From Chamaea fasciata (taxonomy: Eukaryota; Chordata; Aves; Passeriformes; Sylviidae), in NCBI GenBank assembly GCA_029207755.1, contig JARCOQ010000003.1:47226971-47290970 (forward strand): DNA of 64,000 bases, in the 5' to 3' direction. Positions 51,301-62,186 of this stretch are shown here, piece by piece. The notes under the pieces are model-generated. The model ran no database searches, was not told where the DNA came from, and was given only the letters and a program-made list of their open reading frames with translations. The stretch's first letter is position 1; every line of letters starts with the position of its first letter. A program made the position numbers and the translations under genes.

Positions 51301-53740
51301 TTCTGCATTTAGAAAATGTTGAAGTTTTTTTCTGAGGAGAATACCCCTTCCAGAAACATGAGTTTGTATCAGGCAAAATTAAAAATGCAACAAATGGAAA
51401 ACTTCGCCAGAGAGGAACTTTCTTTTTCCCCCTCATGATACTCACAGGACACTCAGACAACACAAGAGATGGTGACAGAGAAGTAATTTGAAAAGAAGGC
51501 TCCTATTCTATTAGCAGAAACAAGGTGAAAACCAGCAGTTGGACGTTTCATAATGCTAGCTGCATTATGTTTTATTATTACTTACTACCTAAGAGTAGGT
51601 ATCATGTAGACTGACTAACTGCTGAGATGATGCTCTGACAACTTGATATTCACATAACAATATACACAACTGCAAAATAATTGCAGAGTGACTTTACTGA
51701 GCACTGCATCAAAGCCCAGAGGTAATATAAACAATTCAAACATATAATTCACTTTGGAGTTACATGAATTAGCACTTACAGCCATAAAAAAGTAAAACCC
51801 ACAGTATAATTACAACACCTCTCTCCAAGGGTTTGGGAAGTTATATGACAATTTACTTGTCAGTTCAAACAAGTTTTTTTTTCTTTTTTTCTTTTGTTCC
51901 ATAGTTAAAGAAGATGTCAAAAACCATTGTGAAATGAAATCGAGAAGAAAGAGCAAGTTTAACCCAAAATGAACTTGCATTACAGAAAATGATGGTCAAG
52001 TACCTCTGTAGAGAGGTGTGCCAGTCTCAGAAAGGGAGCCATTTAACAGATTACTTGATAAAAGCCCAGGCTTTCATCTTCAGTGGGGGCTTCGTCTACA
52101 GAAAAATCTTTGCACCTTTTTTTTTTTTTTTAAATAGGCTGGATAATTTCTTGCAGCGTCAACGATGTAGGAATTCGCTCACAGGCCTAAATCACACCAC
52201 TTTTACTGAGACAAATTCAGTACAATTTTGCCCATTTGCCAAAAATCTCCCAATCCAGGTACAAGCTGGTGTCAGTCAGGTGTCAGTCCCTGATTCATGT
52301 TGGAGGTGTGTTTTCAGAAAGCAATCCACTATATTCACACCTTCTGCAAGTAAGTAACCCATGTCCTTACACACAAGTAGGGCCAGAAGCAGATGCCAGA
52401 ACTGGCTTCTCCTTTCTGAGCAGACACTAACCTGTGGTCAGGCAGTGTTCCATGTTTATCAGGTGAACAAGGCCAATCAACACAGAAAGCACTGATAAGA
52501 TTGTGGAAACCATTTAACATTTACTGCCATATCTTTATATAGCATGATACCTTCCCAGTCCAACCTCTTAATTTCCTTTTCCTGTCCAACTGAGAAAGAT
52601 TTATAAAAATTTAAAAAATGGCTTAATTGGTCAAAGGAATGGTCCATTTGACTCATGAGAGGTAGATGATACTCATAAGGTAACTACAAATCTGAGAGCT
52701 GTCAGCAGTCCAATTCTCTCCAGTCTCTCTCTTCTTTCTCCAGAGTCCCCCAAAATTATATATGGCATGTTAGAAGGCCTGAAGAATTTCTTACTTACAA
52801 CTTGCTCCAGAATTTTGCTACCCACCATGCATTTAATTTTTAGTTCATCTTCTACCATTACCAGAAAATATCTGTTCTCACATTGTGGATTTCATGAAGA
52901 CAGATCAGATAATTCACTCATCAGCTTTGAGATCTTCTTAGATACATTGGATGCTCTTTTTAACTGAAGTTTTTCACAAGCCTGCCATGGTCTTCAAAGA
53001 CAAACTCAAAAGCTACTAAGAGATAGCCTTCCAAAATTAAGTTCAGGAACTGCTGCTCAAATATCTTATTCCATACAAGCATCAACTTGCTCACGTTTAA
53101 AGAAATCACAATGAAAAATAGCTAACACAAAGTTATGTCAGCAGAAAACATGACTGAAGAATGAATAAGGGAGGAAAAAAAAAAACAAATTACTAGCTAG
53201 AATCCTCCTTCCCCATCTAAACCACACAGTTCCAGTTATGTAAACACTCTCCTGTAGAATGTAGTGATGCTAGACAGAGACAAGCTTTTTGAATTAATCA
53301 AATCTAAAGCAGACCAGACAGCATGGTCATCTCTGTGGGTCACTGAAAACACACCAGAAACCACAAGAAAAGGTAAGGATGAAATTTGTTTTCAAAGTTT
53401 AAATGCCATATAGCTGCGGCAGAGCATTGAAAATAAGGCAGAAGAAGAAACAGAATATTCTGCTGTTGCATTTTCATTAAGAAACTAATTTAATTGAAAA
53501 AGGGTGACTTCCTCCCTTACCACCACAAACAATGCATTTCATCTGTTAGACAGATGACATATTTGGAAGACTAAGTTAAAATGTCTTCTCTAATGGTTCA
53601 ACATCCCTAAGTACTAAGCTGAATTAAAAACATAAGCATGGAGTACAGGCAGCAAAAGGAAGCTTGGTTGTAGACAGTCCTCGAATTTCTTAAGGCTAAA
53701 GAAAAGCATTACTGTGAAGTGTCTGCCGAAGCCGATGGTC

Positions 53741-53768
53741 CCTGATGTGTCCTACGAGACACATCAGG
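53741..53768. repeat. 11-bp perfect hairpin with 6-nt loop
   Basis: CCTGATGTGTC at 53741-53751 and GACACATCAGG at 53758-53768 pair exactly around CTACGA, an unusually compact perfect stem in otherwise plain intronic DNA. Confidence 0.9.
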
Positions 53769-56700
53769 CTAAAATCAAAACTTGTAGTAATTTTTCTGTA
53801 AAGAAGCACTGCATACTTACAAATCTAAAAATATCTGAGTTCAAAGCATAGCAAAGTATCCCCATTAAGTCTCAGATCAGGTCCTATTACAAGATACTGT
53901 GGCTATGGAAATAATAATAACATCAATAATAATCTGGGAAAACGACAAAGAAAAGTCAAAGATCCAGTTTTTAAATGTTCAACGTTTTGGATGCATCCTG
54001 TCAAGACATTTGGGTTCACTAATCTTACACCTTAGTCCTGATTTACTCATCTACAACAGCAGGCTGCAGCAGAACAAAACCTCTGTGCCTCCAATCTGCT
54101 AGAGAAGGCTCCCCACACCACAGAGAGTGCAGAACCAGCTTTATTTCAGGCATGTGAAGTTACAGCAACATAGCAACATTCAAACTTGGCACATGTATAC
54201 AAAGTCAAACAGGTTGATAGAGGGTAGATGCTCTGTTCACTCAGCTCTTTCAGGTACTCACTGATACTAGGTAGCCTCTGGAGGTGGGAGCAGAACTCCG
54301 GGCTTTCATCACTCAGCAACACTTGCTTGTACTTAAGTGACGGCAGCTCAGCTCCAGTTCCTTTCAGGGATCAAGCAGGTGAAAGGGAATCACCCTACCA
54401 AATGAATAATTGTTTGAGGATGGGGTGCAACCACCGCCTCTAGACTAAGCAAATCTTTTCCTTTTGGCCTTTCTTAACATAGCATACATTTCAACCTCTT
54501 CTTCATTCTTGCTTTCCTCTGCAGTTTGCAACTTGTTCACCTCTTTTGGGACCCAAATCAGATATAGTGCTGTATCTTGTCCCTCTGGTGCCAAGGACAA
54601 CTGAACAGCTATTGTTCATGTCTTGCAGACATCTTTTTTTAATATATCTCAGGACAGAATTTAGAAGAATCATAGCATATGGTACTGACTGTCACTACTA
54701 GAGAGAGGGGTGCAGAACAAAGCTATTGCTCTTTTTCTTCTTTACCCTACATGAGTGCATGCAGACTACAATAGAAAAAGAACTGAAGACACTCATTAGC
54801 TTTCTTATGAAAAGCAGTATATTTATCTCTCACTTTTTAATTTAATTACATTGTGGAAGTTATCTTTCCCGTATGCACACACCTCATTAGAAGATAAAAG
54901 AGGTGAATTATCTAAGAGCATGGTTCACTGATGCTGGTATTTGTTGAGAGAACTAGCATGAGTTCAGGTAGGTTAAGAATTTTAGTGTCACTTTAATTAC
55001 CCATTTTCCAGTAGAAAGTTTAGCATGTAGTATCAAAAACCCCTTAAGCTGCAGAATTTGTGCAAGACTGATTTTAACTCCAGGGCAGCATCACGTTGTA
55101 TGTATCTTGGAACTGTAAAGTTTAAAACTGCTGTTTTTTCTTCAGAGCCCAGGGTTTTGTACATTCTGTGATGTGCTCAGAACACACTGGCACAGTTACT
55201 CTCTGTTTAAGTAGTAAATCCTATCACATCCAATCCACATGTTTATTTTGGATACTTGTAAAATGAGAGATATTAAGTAACTAAGCCTGGTTTGAAAACT
55301 TTTTATAATAATTCACAGCACTGGCATTCCCTTAAGTAACCTCACTACCTTACAGTTGTTTCTATCCCTTCAGTGCAATATTCACAAATTCACCCTGGGA
55401 GCCAAAAATATTTGATTTGAATGTGATGAGTGGCAGACTGAATAATTTATTCCTCTGTATGCCCTTGTCTTTCTTCACATTAAGGTTTAAGTCTTTGGTA
55501 GCTATTGTGGTTGACTATTGATTGGGCTGCAGCTAGTGCAGCAACCTGGTTTCACCACTGCCAAGGACCCGTCACGCTGCACTTCAATTCGCCCTTTACT
55601 TTAGGCTCCCTTTCAGTAACTCCACATTCTATTTTGTAGCCTCTACTGTGCTTGTCTGTTCCACTGTACTTCGCACAGATACTTCATAAATCAGTCACAG
55701 TATGAAATAAAGGTTGTTTATAGCCATAACTGGATTTTAATTTTGTCGAACAGGCCAGTTCTGCTGGACTATAACCCACACGCTCATTTCCAATGAGCTG
55801 TCCCTGAGGTGCTCTTGCTCTGCATGCTTGCAGGAACTCAAAGGGAGCTCCTTCACGAAACAGATTCAAACCTAGTTCATAGCATGGTCTCTTTACCTGG
55901 AAGGAATAACACCAAGAAGTACCTACTGGGAGGACAGCATGCTGCTAGCCAACTCTTCCAGTAGAACCAGAGCTCAGCAGAAATCACTGAAATGACTCAA
56001 GGCCCAAAATATTTTACCTTACAGACCAGAGTCCATGTCGCAAATGGATCTTGTGGTGAAGATGACACAGAGTCAGTAACAGAGGAGGCCCAGCATCAAG
56101 TGCTCCCATTTCACTCTTCTGCACTTTGAAATTATTAATCTGACTTGCTCAAAGGCAAACCAAATCTCATTCCTGCTGAAGAGGGCATGACTCCTTTCCA
56201 TTTCAATGGAGGGAGCTTCTCCTTGCATCGACTGAGAATTCCCAGTAGTACCAGCCATAAAGGCCTCTACACTCCCCCAGGACATCAGGATGCTGTAGGT
56301 GCTGTCCTGAGAGGTACCTTTACATAAGCACACTTGCGCCACCATGATACCACAGCTCTCACACAACTTCTTCTGCCCAGTCATGAAGCCCTGTCCTCTT
56401 TACCTGATGTTTTGATGCTACTTTTGACCACATGAAGCCATGTTCACAACCTCAAATCTGATTAAAGTTCATGCCCTTTATCAGAGTACTTCACTGCTAT
56501 TTATGGTTTCCTAAACAAACTTTATCCTTTCCTAAAGACTGAGTAGAAGACTGACAGGACCTACCAGCTCATCTTCAAAATCATGAGGCTTTCAAAATGA
56601 TACTAGAATTCTTATTTTGTGGTTGTTTTTTTCAATTCTGTAAGACTGCCCAACATCCCAAGTTTCAGTTTTTTTTTTTTTTTCCTTCAAACATCAGAGC

Positions 56701-58094
56701 TAAGAAAATCCTTACAGTTCAGGATTTAAGAATACCATTAAAAAATAGAAGACTGGTGGTGGAAACCTCAGTGATGCTCAGGGGAGTCTCAAGGCTCAGC
56801 AAGATTAACCAAATCAATTTGTCACTTTCTAAAGATACTCCATGTTACCCCTAGGCAGAATGGCAGTTTTTTTGTTTTTCCATTGAAGGTTTAGGTCATC
56901 CAGACCCAGATGTAATTGGATTTTTGGTATTATAATCCAGCACTTCTTAGTAAAAAGATAATGAAGATGGTAATGACTGAGTTGCCACAACTTTCTTGTA
57001 TGCTATACTAGTTTATGATTAACCTACTATTATGGAAAGAAGGAAAAGAGAAGAACGTACTAGCTGGAAATCTAGAACTGTAATCACTTAGAGATATTCA
57101 CGTGCTGTGTAATAATCTGCATAGATTATTTGCAGGTGAACAAAGATCATCTCAGAATGGATTATCTCCTAAATTTCAGTGAAAGCAGAGAGCTTTACTA
57201 GCTTCAGAAATGGTGATTATGCCTTGTGTACTTTTTTAGCTATAGTGTGTAACATAGAACAAAACCTATAGGTTGCAAATTTGGTGATATTAGAATTTTT
57301 CTATTTTGGGTAACTGTGGGTAGGCTGCTGTGTCAATGCCAGAGGCAAGCAAGATTCACCTTTCACCATGCACACAGCATGACAAAGTACCAACCAAAAG
57401 GCAACATTTTTTTCAAGCTTCTTTGAAATTAGATGAAAACTACAGACCACTGTAGGAGTCACAAAACCTGCATATCTGCTATCTCTCTACGTCTTTCAAA
57501 ATTCAAAGGCTGCAAATTTCAGGCTTAGTAAAAATCCAGCTCCCTACTGTTTAAATTTTTGCACGATATCAGCATGCATAGTATTCCTCACAGATTTATC
57601 TTCTTGTGACAGGCAATCTGGCTTTAATTTCACAAGTCTCTCTGTACTTCCATTTACGATCAGTCAGCCTCCCCATATCAACAACCTTCTGATATATTAT
57701 AAACGAAGGACTATGAAAAAGTAAGCAATCATCTCTATTTTGACAAATCACGGAATTAAGTGATTGTTTTATCCCTAAGACTCTTGAGCAATAAATTAAA
57801 ATGAACAAAACAAACAAATTAGTGCTCCAGCATAATTCATATATTTTTATGGTCCAATTCACACTTAGTAGCAGAGATTCAATTCTAGCTTTTGGATATA
57901 CCTCCATACTACTATTGCACTGTATCATTTACCACCTGCTTCAGCAGGATTGCAAAGAATTATGAACAACAGACAATGGGAAAATCCTCTGTAAAAACCA
58001 GACTTTTCTTCCCTTGAGATACTGTCATTTAGACGGAATGAAAATACAGTTTTAAAAGAACATAAACCAATTATTGTACAAATATTTTACACTG

Positions 58095-58699
58095 TGTGCT
58101 GGTTTTAGCTAGGGTAGAGTTAGTTTTCTTTACAGTGGCTATTATGTGGCTCCTATGGATTTGCAGAAATCCGTAAGATCCATAAGAACAAATATAGAGA
58201 TATTCTGTTATAGAGATTTTTGTTATTGCTGAGCAGGCCTTACACAGAGCCAAGGTCTTCTGTGCTTTGCCTTTGGCAAGAAGACTGGAGGTGCCTGGAG
58301 AATTAGAAGGAGACACAGCTGGATAGTTGACCCCAACTGGGATATCCAAAGGGATGTTCCAGACCATTTGACATCATGCCCTACATATATAAAGTGGGGA
58401 GAAGAAGGAGGAAGGGGGGTTGTTTGGAGTGATGGGGTTTCTCTTCCTAAGTTGCTGTTACGTGTGATGGGGCCCTGCTCTCCTGGGGATGGCTGAACAC
58501 CTGCCTGCCCATGGGAAGCAGTGAATTAATTCCTTTTTTGCTTCGCTTCTGTGTGTGGCTTTTGATTTCCCTATTAAACTGTCTTTATCTCAGCTCACAA
58601 GTTTTCTACCTTCTACCCTTCCCATTTTCTCCCCAATCCCACTGGTGGGAGTTGAGTGGCTGTGTGGGGCTTGGTTGCTGGCTGGGTTAAACCACAACA
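58095..58699 (+). mobile_element. Solo ERVL-type LTR with perfect 5-bp target duplication
   Basis: A 605-bp LTR beginning TGTGCTGGTTTTAGCTAGGG and ending GGTTAAACCACAACA. It is flanked on both sides by CACTG (58090-58094 and 58700-58704), the 5-bp duplication expected of ERVL-type integration. It has a TATATAAAG box at 58386-58394 and an ATTAAA signal at 58573-58578, in the usual promoter-then-polyA order. The wording matches an LTR family I know from many bird genomes. No internal gag/pol sequence is attached, so this is a solo LTR left by recombination. It lies antisense to UST in intron 1. Confidence 0.93.
58386..58394 (+). promoter_or_regulatory. TATA box of the solo LTR
   Basis: TATATAAAG sits about 290 bp into the LTR, followed by a purine-rich leader and, 179 bp downstream, an ATTAAA polyadenylation hexamer. 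This is the expected retroviral U3/R arrangement. It could start transcription antisense to UST, but activity is not shown by the sequence. Confidence 0.6.
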
Positions 58700-59629
58700 C
58701 ACTGCTTCTAGCGAACTGAGGGAAGTGGAGAAATGCTTTATGGTTTTTCTAAATCATAGTATTTTATTGACTGTACTAGGCCTAAAAGCTCAGTTTTACT
58801 GTAAAACAGTGCTTCAAACTATGAAAGGGATCTTTGTGGTTAAGGCACTTAGTGAATTCTCTAGTAGTATTTTATCAGCCAGGTACTAAGTCTGGTAATC
58901 ATAGGAAATTACTTACTCTGTTTTAGGGTTGCTAAATTCTGACAATTTTTCCTAGCTGAAAATTTGTACACTGCACAATAATCTCAACTCTTCATTTTAT
59001 AAGCAGGATAGAATATTTTTTAAATCACTGAAATCTATCCCAGCCTGCCCTGGAATGATTACTTTAAAGATTATCTGCTCATTTTTCAATTCAAGCTAAA
59101 CACACATTTTCAAGTCTATCAAAAACAACACTACTATTCATGCTCTTGAAATCCCTAGTAAGCATATACCTAAAAGAAAACAAATCTTGCTTGCTTCTAA
59201 GTGTTGATTCTTTTGTTTGGCTTTAAATCAAGCATTTTATCCCTAACAAATCAATCACTTCAGAGGACTGAAGGGTTAAAACCATATTCTCATAAGGGAT
59301 GGCTAGAACTAAAACACTAGTTCAAATGAAACATGAAGTATCCACTAAAAAATAAATAATCAAAACTAAAAAAAAAAAATACACAGCTCTTGGCCATTAT
59401 CTTAACACCGCTATCAAAATACTAGGAAAAAATAAAACTGACATAAACCTGATGAACATAAAAACTCAATGGTAAGAAGGGAATGTTGAAATCATCTTTT
59501 AGAAAGATTTAAAGTCAGATAAAAAAGAATAAATAATCTAGTTGACAATTGGAGAGTGACTAGGACAGGGTACACTATGTACACACCAAAGGCCACACAA
59601 GGATTCTGCTACCTTTTCCCATAGTGGTG

Positions 59630-59706
59630 AACATGGTGTTGGGTTAGTAAAGGACTGGACTTGATGATCTTAGAGGTCTTTTCCAAATGAATCTATTATG
59701 CTATGG
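59630..59706 (+). mobile_element. CR1 3' end fragment (about 77 bp)
   Basis: GTTGGGTTAGTAAAGGACTG followed by GACTTGATGATCTTAGAGGT and the terminal CTATTATGCTATG is a CR1 3' end on the plus strand. The left edge is uncertain, and weaker similarity may extend to about 59530. Confidence 0.82.
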
Positions 59707-60759
59707 TAGCCCTGCACCATAAGAAAAACAGAAACAATTAGCACATTCGTACTAGCTAAGAACCGATAGAATGGTGAAATGAGTACTTATCCACTTTCCA
59801 GCTTTAAACCAATAAAATCAGATCAAACTTACTTTGTGTATGCCTCTTATTTTGATTAATTTTGACCTGATTCTGACCCCCCATTCATTTCCCCCATTCA
59901 TTTAAAAGCACTGTCACACGCTTAGGTGTCTTGCTTACACTTAAACAGCTGCCAAAAGACACTGGGTCCATGACATGCATCCCAATGGAAAACCATCAAG
60001 AAAAGGAGAACAGACTACTTCAATGTAATTTATGTGTAAGCTATGTGCACATCTCCCCCACAAATAGATATGTCATCTCTGCTGGAGGAGGGATACATCC
60101 TGATATTCCTTCCAAGTTCTCAGGGAAAAACTTTCAATCAAGAACAGCAGTAGGTCTGATAAAGTCCGTATCATTTGTCCTCCAGGGCCAGTTGCACCAT
60201 CTTGGTATAGAACAAAAAAATATTGGGAAGATTTGATAAGGAAATAGCTGGTCCAAATACTGGAACAAAATACACCCACTTTACTCACAAAAATGCTCAG
60301 ACATGAAATACATCAAATGAATACCATCAGTCATTAATGAACATCCTTTACAAAGGTGTTTCTAAAAATCAAGCTAGCAACATCTAGCGAGGCATCACTT
60401 AAACACCAATCTAGAGAAAAAGGATAAACAAATGATCACTTGGCAAATCTTTTAAAATTTACATTTTCAGACGCTTATAAAAAAAAAAAAAAGCCAGGAG
60501 ATAGTGAGATAGGGATTTGAAATACTAAAGTGTCAACTTTCACTGGCAGTGTAGAACCACCAGCAGTGGTTGTTTTGTCCAATTGTGTTCCTTTTTTACC
60601 TGCCACATACTAACACCAGAAACACCAGAGGAGTGCTAGGGTTACTGGAGGTTGCACCTGCAGAGAAGTACACACATCTGTCTCAGAACTCATGAAAAAT
60701 CTAGGATTGGTCAATCTTGTGAAGTTTTCAGTGCCTAAGGACCAAAGAAGAGTGGCCTA

Positions 60760-61846
60760 TGTTTGTGCATTGGGTTTACATGGCAAAGTTCTACTACTGC
60801 AGAGGGGACTACAAGAGTGGCTTCTCAGAGAAGGAGTCAGAAGTTTCCCCCATATCCAATGAAATCAACACCAGCTGGCTCCTAGACAGCTGGCCAAGGC
60901 CAAAGCCAATCAGCAATGGTAGTACTGCCTCTGAGATGACATATTTTTAAGAAGGAAAAAACATTATTGCACAATAGTAATTTGTGGCCAGAGAAAAGAG
61001 GCATGAGAACATGTGAGAGGAACAGCCCTGCAGACACTCAGGTGAATGAAGAAAGAAGGGGAGAAGGTGCTCCAGGTGCCCAAGATGAGATTTCCCTGCA
61101 GTCCACTGCAGGGAAAGATGAAGGTGAAGACCACAGGGAAGCAGCTAGGCCCCTGCAGCCCATGGAGGTCCACAGAAGAGCACACATCCACCTGTAGCCC
61201 ATGGAGGAGCAGGCCCCTGGAAAGACTTGTTGACTCATGGAGAGAAGAGTCCACACTAGAGCAGGTTTCTCAGCAGGACTTAGTGACTCCATGGGGGACC
61301 CATGGTGTCTGGATCAGTCTGTTCCTAAAGAACTGCACCCTGCGGAAGGAATCCACATTTGAGCAGTTCATGAAGAACTGAAGCATGTGGCAAGGACTCA
61401 CACTGGAGAAGTTCATGGAGAATTGTCTCCCAGGGGAGGGATCCTGCACTGGAGAGGGGGAAGGCCTCCTCTCTCTGAGGAGGAAGCAGAGGCAGAAATA
61501 ACATGTCATGACTAATCCCCATTCCTTGTTTCCCTGTGCTGCTGGTGGGAAGGAGGTAGAGAACTGGGAATAAAGTAAAGCTTGGAATGAAGGAGAAGTG
61601 GGGGAAGGGTGTTTTAAGATTTGTTTTAATTCTCATTATCTGAAACTGATTTTGATTGGCACTAAATTCAATGAATTTTTCCAAGTTTAATCTGCTTTGC
61701 TGGTGACTGTGACTGGAGAGCGATCTCTGCTTGTCCTTGGCTCATGAGCCTTCTGCTGTATTTTCTCTCTTCTGTCTAGTTGAGGATGGGAGAGATAGAG
61801 AGGCTTTGATAGGTGCCTGGCCTCCAGCCAGGGTCAAACCACCACA
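60760..61846 (+). mobile_element. Second solo ERVL-type LTR (about 1.09 kb)
   Basis: The sequence from GGGTTTACATGGCAAAG near the left end to CCAGGGTCAAACCACCACA at the right end matches a long avian ERVL LTR family. Its hallmark is repeated phrases of the form 'cagcccatggaggtccac' and 'ggagcagttcatgaagaactg' near 61.15-61.40 kb. Putative boundaries TG at 60760 and CA at 61846 are flanked by CCTA on both sides (60756-60759 and 61847-61850), a plausible but short target duplication. An AATAAA lies at 61569-61574. No internal retroviral region adjoins, so it is probably a solo LTR, antisense to UST. Boundaries are approximate by a few bases. Confidence 0.88.
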
Positions 61847-62139
61847 CCTAGACGCATTACCTTCATATCACTGGCAAGGGTAACCACTGCTAATCTTCAA
61901 CAGTCAAGTAAACCTTTTCTGCGGGAACACCTTAAGAGCTGGCTCACCTGGTCTTCAAGGAAGAATCAGAACCACACCAGCAAGAAGTGACCCAGGCTTT
62001 CATTCCTTGCTTACACTGAGAAAATTGCTGCTGCCACCTTTATTTGAAAAAAAACAGACCAGTACCCTGAACTCCTGAAATGTGATGATGCTAATTCCTT
62101 ATTCAGAGAACAAGTGCTATTTTCAGTTCTTCTACTGGG

Positions 62140-62186
62140 AAAAAAAAAAAACCAAAAAAACAAACAAACCCCCCCCCACACACACG
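62140..62186. repeat. A-run, CAAA repeats, C-run and CA repeat in series
   Basis: Twelve A at 62140-62151, then a short CAAA-type repeat, a run of nine C and a short (CA)n ending before GGG. A compound simple repeat. Confidence 0.8.

Noticed and set aside
51989..52357. 122-codon open frame on the plus strand
   Set aside because: Includes a run of phenylalanines from a T-rich tract and has no domain signature. Not a gene.
57596..57928. 110-codon open frame on the minus strand
   Set aside because: No family recognised and no splice context. Chance frame in intron 1.
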